DNA of 22,758 bases, taken from contig CAZSJY010000029.1 in the NCBI GenBank assembly GCA_964607375.1, forward strand, positions 1-22,758. Reading direction: 5' to 3'. Below are positions 7,258 through 15,376 of the stretch, piece by piece. Numbering within the stretch: position 1 is the first letter of the stretch; every line of letters starts with the position of its first letter. The notes beneath the pieces are model-generated. The model did not search any database. It was not told the DNA's origin and saw only the letters and a program-made list of their open reading frames with translations. This DNA is from JACNLC01 sp964607375 (GTDB lineage: Bacteria; Fidelibacterota; Marinisomatia; SCGC-AAA003-L08; JACNLC01). The translations under genes were made by a program, and so were the position numbers.

Positions 7258-8405
7258 TTGGCACGATAGGTCATGTTGATCATGGTAAGACGACATTAAC
7301 AGCAGCTATCACCAAGACATTATCAGTAGATGGTCTTGCTGAGGTTACAGATTTTGATGCTATTGATAATGCACCTGAGGAGAAGGAGCGTGGTATTACG
7401 ATTAACACAGCTCATGTAGAGTATGAGTCAAAGAATCGTCATTATGCTCATGTAGATTGTCCAGGTCACGCAGATTATATTAAGAATATGATCACAGGAG
7501 CGGCACAGATGGATGGAGCTATTTTAGTAGTAGCAGCTACAGATGGTCCGATGCAGCAGACTAGGGAGCATTTGTTGTTAGCTCGTCAGGTTAATGTTCC
7601 AGCAATTGTTATTTATATGAACAAATGTGATCAAGTAGATGATCCTGAGTTGCTAGACTTAGTAGAGATGGAGTTAAGAGAGTTACTTGATTCTTATGAA
7701 TTTCCTGGTGATGACACTCCAATTATACGTGGTAGTGCTTTAGACGCGCTCAATTCGGATGGTACAGGAGATTCTGTAAATAGTATACACGAGTTGATGG
7801 ATGCAGTAGATAATTTTATACCTGAACCTGAGCGCGATGTTGACAAGCCATTTTTGATGCCTGTTGAGGATGTATTTTCGATTACGGGTCGTGGTACTGT
7901 AGCTACTGGTCGAATTGAGAGTGGAATTATCAAGGTTGGAGAATCTATTGAGTTAGTAGGCATGGGTTCAGATAAGAAGTCAGTATGTACAGGAGTAGAG
8001 ATGTTCCGTAAGATACTTGATGAGGGACAAGCTGGAGATAATGCAGGTATATTGCTTCGTGGTACAGATAAAGAAGAAGTGAATCGTGGAATGGTATTAG
8101 CTAAACCTGGTTCTATAACTCCCCATACAAAATTTAAGGCTGAGATATATGTATTGAAGAAGGAGGAGGGTGGACGCCACACTCCATTTTTCAAGGGTTA
8201 TCGCCCTCAGTTTTATTTTAGGACTACAGATGTTACTGGTGAGGTATTTTTGCCTGAGGGAGTAGAGATGGTAATGCCAGGTGATAATGTTAATTTGGAT
8301 ATAGAGTTAATCACACCGATAGCTATGGATGAGGAGTTGCGTTTTGCAATTCGTGAAGGTGGTCGTACAGTCGGTGCTGGTGTAGTTACTCAAATTAAAG
8401 AATAG
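7215..8405 (+). CDS. tuf: Elongation factor Tu (first copy)
   Basis: GTPase that brings aminoacyl-tRNA to the ribosomal A site. At 396 residues it is complete. The P-loop is GHVDHGKT (19-26), switch I is RGITINTAHVEY, G3 is DCPGHAD (81-87, with the catalytic His85) and G4 is NKCD (136-139). Domains 2 and 3 follow with GRGTVATGRIE, RHTPFFKGYRPQFYF and FAIREGGRTVGAGVV. A conserved Pro after GPM is replaced by Gln (GPMQQTREH, 111-119). GGAGG at 7203-7207 sits 7 bp before the ATG. It follows four tRNAs and is probably cut from the same transcript. Codon choice is unlike its neighbours: I count 27 GAG to 8 GAA and 16 AAG to 6 AAA, whereas nearby genes prefer GAA and AAA. A second copy begins at 22716. 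Confidence 0.99.
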   Translation: MSKQKFERTKPHVNIGTIGHVDHGKTTLTAAITKTLSVDGLAEVTDFDAIDNAPEEKERGITINTAHVEYESKNRHYAHVDCPGHADYIKNMITGAAQMDGAILVVAATDGPMQQTREHLLLARQVNVPAIVIYMNKCDQVDDPELLDLVEMELRELLDSYEFPGDDTPIIRGSALDALNSDGTGDSVNSIHELMDAVDNFIPEPERDVDKPFLMPVEDVFSITGRGTVATGRIESGIIKVGESIELVGMGSDKKSVCTGVEMFRKILDEGQAGDNAGILLRGTDKEEVNRGMVLAKPGSITPHTKFKAEIYVLKKEEGGRHTPFFKGYRPQFYFRTTDVTGEVFLPEGVEMVMPGDNVNLDIELITPIAMDEELRFAIREGGRTVGAGVVTQIKE

Positions 8406-8414
8406 GACTTAAAA

Positions 8415-8579
8415 GTGGGCGGAAAAAGTAAAAGAGATATCATCGCATTAGCATGTCAAGAATGTAAGCGTCGGAATTATTCTGTAACAAAAAATAGACG
8501 ATTACATCCTGAACGGATTGAACATACTAAGTATTGCAGATGGTGTAAAAAACACACCGTCCACAAAGAAACAAAATAA
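8415..8579 (+). CDS. rpmG: 50S ribosomal protein L33
   Basis: Small protein of the large ribosomal subunit, 54 residues, read from a GTG at 8415-8417; no in-frame ATG lies upstream. It has the normal L33 form: a basic N-terminus (GGKSKRDI), then CQEC at 14-17 and CRWC at 41-44, with the central NYSVTKNRRLHPERIEHTKY. All four cysteines are present, so this is the zinc-binding C+ type. It lies 9 bp after tuf and 7 bp before tRNA-Trp. A short AGGA-type sequence (8404-8407) precedes the start. The tuf-rpmG-tRNA-Trp-secE order is common outside the enterobacteria. Confidence 0.95.
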   Translation: MGGKSKRDIIALACQECKRRNYSVTKNRRLHPERIEHTKYCRWCKKHTVHKETK

Positions 8580-8586
8580 TTTTGGT

Positions 8587-8659
8587 AGGTGAGTAGTTCA
8601 ATTGGTAGAGCATCGGCCTCCAAAGCCGGGAGTTGAGGGTTCGAGTCCTTCCTCACCTG
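8587..8659 (+). tRNA. tRNA-Trp(CCA)
   Basis: 73-nt cloverleaf. The acceptor AGGTGAG pairs with CTCACCT, the anticodon stem TCGGC/GCCGG (one T-G pair) encloses CTCCAAA (anticodon CCA), and the T loop is TTCGAGT. The discriminator is G, as expected for Trp. The terminal CCA is not encoded. It sits between rpmG and secE within the operon. Confidence 0.96.
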
Positions 8660-8710
8660 CTTATATTTTATATTGATGATGAAAAATAATCTATTACAAA
8701 GGTTGAATTG

Positions 8711-8902
8711 ATGGTAAAGAGTATAAAAAATTATTTTAACAGCATAAGCATCGAGATGAAAAAAGTAACTTGGTTGTCCAAAGAAGAGTTGCTTTCATCA
8801 ACAGTTATTGTAGGTATATTTTCAGTTATTGTTGCAATTTTCTTATTCTTTATTGATTTTGGATTAAGTGAATTGATGTCGATATTTTTAGGTGGTAAAT
8901 AG
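8711..8902 (+). CDS. secE: Protein translocase subunit SecE
   Basis: Small inner-membrane subunit of the SecYEG channel. I start it at the ATG at 8711, which gives 63 residues and lies 8 bp after AAAGG (8698-8702); an upstream in-frame TTG at 8708 would add only one residue. The amphipathic SecE signature IEMKKVTWLSKEELLSST (residues 14-31) carries the conserved KKVTW, with Leu in place of the common Pro after Trp. A single transmembrane helix follows at about 32-52. This is the short, one-helix form found in most bacteria; E. coli SecE has three helices. It is 8 bp upstream of nusG, the usual partner. Confidence 0.95.
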   Translation: MVKSIKNYFNSISIEMKKVTWLSKEELLSSTVIVGIFSVIVAIFLFFIDFGLSELMSIFLGGK

Positions 8903-8910
8903 GCACTCCA

Positions 8911-9438
8911 ATGGAATGGTATTCGCTAAGAGTAATTTCTGGTAAAGAGAAAAAAACTCAAGAAAACATTGAAAGAGAAGCAGATGAGTTCAATGTTTCG
9001 GAGAAAATTGGCGAGATTTTTGTACCTTCTGAAAAAGTTGTAGAAATGCGATCTAACAAAAAACGCATTAGAGAAAAAGTATTTTTTCCAGGATATATTT
9101 TGATCAATATGGAATTAACAAAAGAATCACGATACATAATAGAAAATACTCCTGGGGTTTTGAATTTTGTTGGGCCAAAAGGTACCCCAGTACCATTGCG
9201 AGAAGATGAGATTAAGAGAATATTTGGTGAAGTTGAAGCCAAAGAAGGACGAGAAGTACTGGCCACTCCATTTAAAGTTGGTGATCCAGTAAAGGTTGTA
9301 GATGGTCCTTTTGTTGACTTTAAGGGTTTTGTAGAAGAAGTTAATGTAGATAAACAAAAGATCAAAGTAACAGTTTCTATTTTTGGGAGACCAACTCCGG
9401 TAGAACTGGATTATGCTCAGGTAGAAATAGAGAAATAG
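8911..9438 (+). CDS. nusG: Transcription termination/antitermination protein NusG
   Basis: Transcription elongation factor that binds the RNA polymerase clamp and couples it to the ribosome or Rho. At 175 residues it has the standard two-domain form. The N-terminal NGN domain opens WYSLRVISGKEKK and includes FFPGYILINMEL and TPGVLNFVGPKGTP. The C-terminal KOW domain is VGDPVKVVDGPFVDFKG, followed by KQKIKVTVSIFGRPTPVEL. No insert is seen between the domains. It lies 8 bp after secE and 8 bp before rplK, so it is part of the same transcript. Confidence 0.98.
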   Translation: MEWYSLRVISGKEKKTQENIEREADEFNVSEKIGEIFVPSEKVVEMRSNKKRIREKVFFPGYILINMELTKESRYIIENTPGVLNFVGPKGTPVPLREDEIKRIFGEVEAKEGREVLATPFKVGDPVKVVDGPFVDFKGFVEEVNVDKQKIKVTVSIFGRPTPVELDYAQVEIEK

Positions 9439-9446
9439 GATTAGGT

Positions 9447-9872
9447 ATGGCAAAAAAAGTATCAGGTTTTATAAAATTACAAATTCCTGCGGGTAAAGCA
9501 AATCCTGCACCACCTGTAGGTCCAGCTTTAGGACAACAAGGTGTCAATATTATGGAGTTTTGCAAAGCATTTAACGCAAAAACTCAAGATCAAATGGGAA
9601 AAATTATTCCTGTCGAAATTACTGTTTATGCTGATAGATCATTTACATTTATTACAAAAACACCACCAGTTCCAACATTGCTCATCGAAGCTGCTGGAAT
9701 TGAAAAGGGATCAGGTGAACCGAATAGGGAAAAAGTAGGATCAGTAACAAAAGCTCAAGTTAAAGAAATAGCTGAGATCAAAATGCCAGATTTAAATACA
9801 ACTAAGATTGAATCGGCAATTCTGATGGTAACAGGAACAGCTAAAAGCATGGGACTTAAAGTAGAAGGATAG
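9447..9872 (+). CDS. rplK: 50S ribosomal protein L11
   Basis: Protein of the GTPase-associated centre; it binds 23S rRNA at the base of the L10-L12 stalk. The 141 residues match the usual length. The N-terminal signature LQIPAGKANPAPPVGPALG (12-30) and GVNIMEFCKAFNAKT are textbook L11, and the C-terminal RNA-binding domain is intact to the end (VTGTAKSMGLKVEG). AGGA at 9437-9440 overlaps the nusG stop and serves as ribosome-binding site. Together with rplA it forms the L11-L1 pair, which L1 represses by binding the messenger in E. coli; I did not identify that site here. Confidence 0.98.
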   Translation: MAKKVSGFIKLQIPAGKANPAPPVGPALGQQGVNIMEFCKAFNAKTQDQMGKIIPVEITVYADRSFTFITKTPPVPTLLIEAAGIEKGSGEPNREKVGSVTKAQVKEIAEIKMPDLNTTKIESAILMVTGTAKSMGLKVEG

Positions 9873-9877
9873 AAGTA

Positions 9878-10570
9878 ATGCACGGTAAAAGATACAAAGA
9901 CAATTTTTCAAAAGTTGATCGCTTTAAAAACTACGATTTAAATGAAGCTGTATCTCTTTTAAAAGAACAAACTTTTTCTAAATTTGATGAAACTGTGGAT
10001 ATTGCTGTGAATTTGGGGGTTGACCCAAAACATGCTGACCAAATTGTAAGAGGAACTGTTTCATTACCGCACGGAACAGGAAAAGAAACAAAAGTACTTG
10101 TTTTTGCTAAGGGCGAAAAAGCTATGGAAGCCGAAGAAGCAGGAGCAGATTTTGTTGGTTCAGAAGATTATGTTCAAAAAATTCAAGGTGGATGGACTGA
10201 CATTGATGTTGTTATTGCAACTCCTGATATGATGGGTCAAGTAGGGAAATTGGGTAGAGTGTTAGGTCCACGTGGTTTAATGCCAAATCCAAAAATAGGG
10301 ACTGTTACTATGGATGTCTCCAAAGCTGTTAAGGAAGTAAAAGCTGGAAGAATTGAATTTAGAGTCGAGAAAAATGGAATCATCCATGCAGGTATCGGAA
10401 AAACATCATTCGAAGTAGATCAAATTATTGAAAATGTGAGAAAGTTCATTGATGCGTTACTGAGAGCAAGACCATCTGCGACTAAGGGAACCTATATGAA
10501 GAAAATAACAATTTCCTCCACTATGGGTCCAGGTATAAAAATTGATAAATCTAGTATAGCATTAGGATAG
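9878..10570 (+). CDS. rplA: 50S ribosomal protein L1
   Basis: Protein of the L1 stalk, which helps release deacylated tRNA from the E site; in many bacteria it also represses its own operon. Its 230 residues match the family. Signature elements are VDPKHADQIVRGTVSLPHG, VGKLGRVLGPRGLMPNPK and GTVTMDVSKAVKEVKAGRI, and the C-terminus carries KGTYMKKITISSTMGPGI. AAGGA at 9865-9869 overlaps the end of rplK and precedes the ATG by 8 bp. The next gene, rplJ, starts only 4 bp after the stop. Confidence 0.98.
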   Translation: MHGKRYKDNFSKVDRFKNYDLNEAVSLLKEQTFSKFDETVDIAVNLGVDPKHADQIVRGTVSLPHGTGKETKVLVFAKGEKAMEAEEAGADFVGSEDYVQKIQGGWTDIDVVIATPDMMGQVGKLGRVLGPRGLMPNPKIGTVTMDVSKAVKEVKAGRIEFRVEKNGIIHAGIGKTSFEVDQIIENVRKFIDALLRARPSATKGTYMKKITISSTMGPGIKIDKSSIALG

Positions 10571-10574
10571 AATT

Positions 10575-11099
10575 ATGCCAACTCCAAATAAGATAAATGT
10601 TGTTGAAAAAACTCAAAATAGATTTGAAGAATCAGTAGGTATTTACTTTACAAATTATTCAGGTTTGAATGTTGCTCAAGCAACTGAATTGCGAGATATG
10701 TTTCGCGAGAAAGATGTTGAGTATTTTGTTACTAAAAATACACTTACTAATATTGCTGCTAAAAACGCAGGATACGATGGTTTAGATGAAATTCTACAAG
10801 GACAGATAGGAATTGCTTACTCAAAAGAAGATCCTTCATCTCCTGCTCGTGTTTTAAAGGAATTTGGGAAAAAGTATAAAGATAAGAATCCTATTGATAT
10901 TGTTGGAATTTTATTTGAAGGTAAGCAGTTTGATGCTGATAGATTTAAAGAATTAGCAGATCTTCCAACACGTGAAGAACTGATTTCTCAGTTTATTGGT
11001 TGCTTGAATCAACCAATGACAAAGTTGTCTTCTACACTAAATAGTGTCATGACCAACTTTGTAGGAGTGTTAAATAGTTTGAAAGAAAAGAAATCTTAA
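10575..11099 (+). CDS. rplJ: 50S ribosomal protein L10
   Basis: Base of the ribosomal stalk; its C-terminal helix carries the L7/L12 dimers. 174 residues, typical for the family. The N-terminal globular domain includes NYSGLNVAQATELRDMFRE and the conserved VTKNTLTNIAAK, then GQIGIAYSKEDPSSPARVL. The C-terminal helix (about 135-174) holds the L12-binding segment. Only 4 bp separates it from rplA, so there is no room for the long autoregulatory leader that precedes rplJ in E. coli. Confidence 0.97.
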   Translation: MPTPNKINVVEKTQNRFEESVGIYFTNYSGLNVAQATELRDMFREKDVEYFVTKNTLTNIAAKNAGYDGLDEILQGQIGIAYSKEDPSSPARVLKEFGKKYKDKNPIDIVGILFEGKQFDADRFKELADLPTREELISQFIGCLNQPMTKLSSTLNSVMTNFVGVLNSLKEKKS

Positions 11100-11124
11100 T
11101 AAATAAGTTCAGGAGAAGTAAAAG

Positions 11125-11505
11125 ATGGCTGAAGTCAAGAAAGCAGATGTATTAAATTATCTTGAAAGTGCAACAATGATAGAGATCTCAGAATTGATCT
11201 CTGAAATCGAAGACAAGTTTGGCGTAACCGCAGCAGCTCCAGTAGCTGTAGCAGCAGCTCCAGTTGGTGGTGGAGAGGTTGCTGCTGAAGAAAAAACTGA
11301 ATTCGATGTAGTAATGGAATCTTTTGGTGAAAAGAAAATCAATGTTATTAAAGCAGTTCGTGAATTGACAACACTAGGCTTGAAAGAAGCTAAAGATTTA
11401 GTTGAAGCAATACCTGCTAAAATTAAAGAAGCAGTTGCTAAAGATGAAGCTGAATCTGTAAAAGCTAAGCTTGAAGAAGCTGGTGCAACTGTAGTACTTA
11501 AGTAA
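11125..11505 (+). CDS. rplL: 50S ribosomal protein L7/L12
   Basis: Stalk protein that recruits the translational GTPases. 126 residues with the standard order: an N-terminal dimerisation domain (ADVLNYLESATMIEISELIS), an Ala/Pro/Gly-rich flexible hinge (about 34-56, AAAPVAVAAAPVGGGEVAAE) and a C-terminal factor-binding domain (EKKINVIKAVRELTTLGLKE, then EAGATVVLK). AGGAGA at 11111-11116 lies 8 bp before the ATG, a better ribosome-binding site than rplJ has. That fits the need for several L12 copies per ribosome. It follows rplJ by 25 bp. Confidence 0.98.
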   Translation: MAEVKKADVLNYLESATMIEISELISEIEDKFGVTAAAPVAVAAAPVGGGEVAAEEKTEFDVVMESFGEKKINVIKAVRELTTLGLKEAKDLVEAIPAKIKEAVAKDEAESVKAKLEEAGATVVLK

Positions 11506-11584
11506 TTTCATTTACTTTAGTAACATTAGTATCTCGATACATAATACCCGTTTATCTTTAATTTAACTTAAGGAGGGGTTCACT
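11506..11584 (+). other. rplL-rpoB spacer, possible attenuation or processing region
   Basis: A 79-bp gap, one of the largest in the block. In E. coli this junction holds an attenuator and an RNase III site that lower rpoBC expression. Here I see only small inverted repeats (TTAC/GTAA near 11513 and GTATC/GATAC near 11530) and no T-run terminator. It ends in the strong rpoB ribosome-binding site. Confidence 0.35.
11571..11576 (+). promoter_or_regulatory. Strong ribosome-binding site deciding the TTG start of rpoB
   Basis: AGGAGG followed by GG lies 8 bp before the TTG at 11585 and 14 bp before the next in-frame candidate, a GTG at 11591. The spacing favours TTG. Confidence 0.85.
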
Positions 11585-14500
11585 TTGAGCGTGAAATCTG
11601 ACCGTTATATCGAACGGTTTAGTTTTTCTAGAATTGATAAAGTAACTGATATTCCAGATCTTTTGGATATACAGTTGCAGTCATATGAAGAATTTCTTCA
11701 AGAAGATATTCTTCCGGAAAAACGAACCAATAAGGGACTAGAAGCGGTGTTCCGTACTATGTTTCCTGTAGAAGATAATCATAAGAACTACGAACTTAAA
11801 TACAAATACTATTATTTAGGATTACCTAAATATTCTGTAAAGGAATGTTTAGAGCGTAGAATATCTCACCATGTTCCGCTGAAGGTTCGGTTTGTACTAC
11901 ATATTACCGATGAAAATGACAGATCAAAATATGTTCAAAATATTGAACAGGAAGTCTTTTTTGGTAATATTCCCTATATGACAGATAGAGGTACATTTAT
12001 TATAAATGGTGCCGAACGAGTCATTGTAAGCCAACTGCAGCGTTCTCCAGGTGTGTTCTTTGATCAAAGTTTTCACCCTAATGGTACTAAAATTTACAAA
12101 GCCAGAGTAATTCCTTTCAGAGGTTCTTGGGTAGATTTTACTACTGATATATATGATTGTATTTACGCAATTATTGATCGTAGAAGAAAGTTCCCAGCAA
12201 CTCTATTACTCAGAGCTATAGGATACTCTTCTAACAAGGATATATTGAACATTTTTGGATTAACGAAATCTGTATCTACTACAAAATCAAAAATGTTGAT
12301 TGGGAAAACTCTAATTGAAGATATTGTTGATAAGAAAACAGGTGAGATCATCGCTGATGAAGGTATCGAAATCACTGAGAAAAATCTAGATAAATGGAAA
12401 GCTTTAGGTGTTGAATCGATAGAAGTTATTAAAAAACCAGATGATTTAGAAGCAACGATGTTTCTGAATACAATGGAAAAAGATCCAACATCAAATACAG
12501 AAGAAGCTCTTTTGCTATTGTATCAACATTTGCGTTCAGGGGAAGCACCAACTGTAGATATTGCTAAGAAGTTTATTGAAAAGATGTTTTTCTCTACTAA
12601 AAAGTACGATCTTGGTCAAGTTGGAAGATACAGGATTAACAAAAAGTTTAATTTGAATGCTCCTGTAGATGAACCTGTATTAACTCGCGATGATTTTATT
12701 GCCCTTTTTAAATATCTTATTAGTATGCGAAAGGGCGAAAGAGGATCAGATGATATTGATCATTTAGGGAATCGTCGAGTCAGAACTGTTGGTGAACAGT
12801 TGCAAAATCAATTTAGTATTGCATTGAGTAGAATGCAAAGAACAATCAGAGAACGAATGAATCAACGAGAAGCTGAGAGTTTAACACCTCAGGATTTGGT
12901 GAATTCTAAGATTGTAACATCTGTACTGAACACATTTTTTGGAACAAGTCAATTATCTCAGTTTATGGATCAGACCAATCCACTTTCTGAAATTACACAC
13001 AAACGAAGAATGTCATCATTGGGTCCTGGTGGACTAACTCGTGAACGTGCAGGATTTGAAGTTCGTGATGTTCATTATACTCATTATGGTCGTTTATGTC
13101 CAATTGAAACTCCAGAAGGTCCAAACATTGGATTGATAAGTTCTTTAGCAACACATGGTATAGTAAATAAACTTGGATTTATTGAATCACCCTACAGAAA
13201 AATCATTCACAGTAAAGATGGATCCTACAAAATTACCGACAAAATTGAATACTTGTCAGCGGATGATGAAGATAGGGTTTATATTGCTCAAGCTAGAGAA
13301 AACATCAAGAAAGAAAAATTCCAAGAAGAAACTCTTAGAGCTCGTAAGGGTGAGAATTTTCCAATTATCCAATCTGATCAAGTAGAGTATATGGATGTAG
13401 CGACTGACCAAATTGTTAGTATTTCTGCATCAATCATACCATTTCTTGAACACGATGATGCTAACAGAGCACTAATGGGTTCAAACATGATGCGTCAAGC
13501 AGTTCCTCTGTTACGTCCACATGTTCCAATAGTAGGAACTGGTATGGAACGAGTTGTTGCTAAAGATTCTAGGTCTGCAATTTACTCCAACGTTTCCGGT
13601 GTAGTTGAATCTGTAAAAACTGATGAAATCAAAATTCGTGTACCAGTTAGGGACGAAACACTCTCTCTGGTTCCTCAAGAAAATGTAAAAACTTATAAGC
13701 TAAACAAGTTTTTAAGAACAAATCAAAATACTTGTATTAATCAAAAACCTCTTGTGTTACCTGGAGATAAAGTTGAAGTTGGTGATTGCTTAGCTGACGG
13801 AGCTTCAACTCAATTTGGTGAGTTAGCGCTTGGACGAAATCTGAAAGTAGCATTTATGCCTTGGCGTGGATACAACTTCGAAGATGCTATCATTATAAGC
13901 GAAAAGTTGGTTAAAGAAGACTTTTTTACTTCCATTCATATGAAAGAATTTGAAGTAGAAATTCGCGATACAAAACGAGGTGAAGAAGAGTTAACTGCTG
14001 AAATACCAAATGTTAGTGAAGAAGCTACAAGAAACTTAGACGAAAGAGGTCTAATTCGTGAAGGTGCTGAGGTTATACCTGGTGATATTTTAGTAGGTAA
14101 GGTTACTCCCAAAGGTGAAACTGACCCTACTCCTGAAGAGAAGTTGCTTAGAGCGATATTTGGCGATAAAGCAGGTGATGTGAAAGATGCCTCAAAACGT
14201 TGCGACTCTGGAGTTTTTGGAACAGTAGTTGAAACTCAATTATTTGAACGCAAAAGCTTAGCAGTTAGAGCAGATGAAAAACGGCAGATTCGTGATCTTC
14301 AGAAAAATGCTCGTGTTCAGCGTGTAGAATTAATGAATAAGCGAAATGAACTGCTTGCTGTTGAGTTAATTGACAAAACTTGTGGAGGTGTTCGAGATTC
14401 TAACGACAATAAAACAATAATCAAAGCTAAAACACTCTTAACAAAACAAAGAGTCGATAAATTAGATTTTGAAAGATTATCTCTAAAATCTCCTTGGGTA

Positions 14501-15355
14501 GAAAACCCATTGGTTTGGAGAAATATTCTCAAAATATGGGAAAATTATCACAGAAATTTGAGACAACTTGAAGAAACTCTTGAGAAGGATGTATTCAAAC
14601 TAAAAGTTGGTGATGACCTTCAGCAGGGAGTTATGAAACTGGCAAAAGTTTACATCGCCAAAAAAAGGAAAATTTCAGTTGGTGATAAAATGGCTGGCCG
14701 CCATGGAAATAAAGGTATTGTGTCAATAATTGTACCAGAAGAGGATATGCCTTTTATGGACGACGGTACTCCTGTGGATATTATCCTTAATCCTCTTGGT
14801 GTTCCATCACGTATGAACTTAGGCCAGTTATATGAAACTATGCTAGGTTGGGCAGGAGAAGTATTAGGTAAACACTACGCAACACCTGTTTTTGATGGTG
14901 CTTCCATAAGTGATGTTAAAGGTGAATTGAAGAAAGCAGGACTCACAGAAACTGGAAAAGTAGATCTTTGGGATGGAAGAACTGGTGATAAAATTGACAG
15001 TAAAGTTGCTGTAGGTACAATTTACATGTTGAAACTATCACATCAGGTTGATGATAAAATGCATGCTAGATCAACTGGTCCATATTCTCTTATAACCCAA
15101 CAACCTCTTGGTGGTAAAGCCCAATCAGGTGGTCAAAGATTTGGAGAAATGGAAGTATGGGCATTGGAAGCCTACGGTGCTGCTCATACACTTCAGGAAA
15201 TACTAACTTATAAATCTGATGATGTCGAGGGTCGTTCGAAACTGTATAATTCTTTAGTTAGAGGTGAAAATACACCAAGCCCAAGTATTCCTGAATCATT
15301 TAATGTTCTTGTTAAAGAACTGGAAGGTTTAGGTTTAAATGTTGTCTTGGATTAA
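11585..15355 (+). CDS. rpoB: DNA-directed RNA polymerase subunit beta
   Basis: Large catalytic subunit of RNA polymerase. 1256 residues from a TTG start chosen by the AGGAGG 8 bp upstream. Typical segments appear in order: the N-terminal lobe (RYIERFSFSRIDKVTDIPDL), GTFIINGAERVIVSQLQRSPG, the rifampicin region from FFGTSQLSQFMDQTNPLSE (F451 on), GPGGLTRERAGFEVRDVHYT, LGRNLKVAFMPWRGYNFEDA, KVTPKGETDPTPEEKLLRA, KISVGDKMAGRHGNKGIVS and the C-terminal GGKAQSGGQRFGEMEVWALE. The positions equivalent to E. coli D516, H526 and S531 are D462, H472 and S477, all wild type, so the target looks rifampicin-sensitive. It is shorter than the E. coli subunit (1342). The Tyr in VHYTHYGR is typical of the FCB group. 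rpoC follows after 21 bp. Confidence 0.99.
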   Translation: MSVKSDRYIERFSFSRIDKVTDIPDLLDIQLQSYEEFLQEDILPEKRTNKGLEAVFRTMFPVEDNHKNYELKYKYYYLGLPKYSVKECLERRISHHVPLKVRFVLHITDENDRSKYVQNIEQEVFFGNIPYMTDRGTFIINGAERVIVSQLQRSPGVFFDQSFHPNGTKIYKARVIPFRGSWVDFTTDIYDCIYAIIDRRRKFPATLLLRAIGYSSNKDILNIFGLTKSVSTTKSKMLIGKTLIEDIVDKKTGEIIADEGIEITEKNLDKWKALGVESIEVIKKPDDLEATMFLNTMEKDPTSNTEEALLLLYQHLRSGEAPTVDIAKKFIEKMFFSTKKYDLGQVGRYRINKKFNLNAPVDEPVLTRDDFIALFKYLISMRKGERGSDDIDHLGNRRVRTVGEQLQNQFSIALSRMQRTIRERMNQREAESLTPQDLVNSKIVTSVLNTFFGTSQLSQFMDQTNPLSEITHKRRMSSLGPGGLTRERAGFEVRDVHYTHYGRLCPIETPEGPNIGLISSLATHGIVNKLGFIESPYRKIIHSKDGSYKITDKIEYLSADDEDRVYIAQARENIKKEKFQEETLRARKGENFPIIQSDQVEYMDVATDQIVSISASIIPFLEHDDANRALMGSNMMRQAVPLLRPHVPIVGTGMERVVAKDSRSAIYSNVSGVVESVKTDEIKIRVPVRDETLSLVPQENVKTYKLNKFLRTNQNTCINQKPLVLPGDKVEVGDCLADGASTQFGELALGRNLKVAFMPWRGYNFEDAIIISEKLVKEDFFTSIHMKEFEVEIRDTKRGEEELTAEIPNVSEEATRNLDERGLIREGAEVIPGDILVGKVTPKGETDPTPEEKLLRAIFGDKAGDVKDASKRCDSGVFGTVVETQLFERKSLAVRADEKRQIRDLQKNARVQRVELMNKRNELLAVELIDKTCGGVRDSNDNKTIIKAKTLLTKQRVDKLDFERLSLKSPWVENPLVWRNILKIWENYHRNLRQLEETLEKDVFKLKVGDDLQQGVMKLAKVYIAKKRKISVGDKMAGRHGNKGIVSIIVPEEDMPFMDDGTPVDIILNPLGVPSRMNLGQLYETMLGWAGEVLGKHYATPVFDGASISDVKGELKKAGLTETGKVDLWDGRTGDKIDSKVAVGTIYMLKLSHQVDDKMHARSTGPYSLITQQPLGGKAQSGGQRFGEMEVWALEAYGAAHTLQEILTYKSDDVEGRSKLYNSLVRGENTPSPSIPESFNVLVKELEGLGLNVVLD

Positions 15356-15363
15356 TTATTTTC

Positions 15364-15368
15364 GGAGG
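15364..15368 (+). promoter_or_regulatory. Ribosome-binding site deciding the GTG start of rpoC
   Basis: GGAGG lies 8 bp before the GTG at 15377, the same spacing as at rpoB. Confidence 0.8.
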
Positions 15369-15376
15369 GAAAAATA

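Noticed and set aside
11513..11541. Small palindromes in the rplL-rpoB gap as a terminator or attenuator
   Set aside because: Stems are 4-5 bp and lack a following T-run, so a structure cannot be claimed without conservation data.
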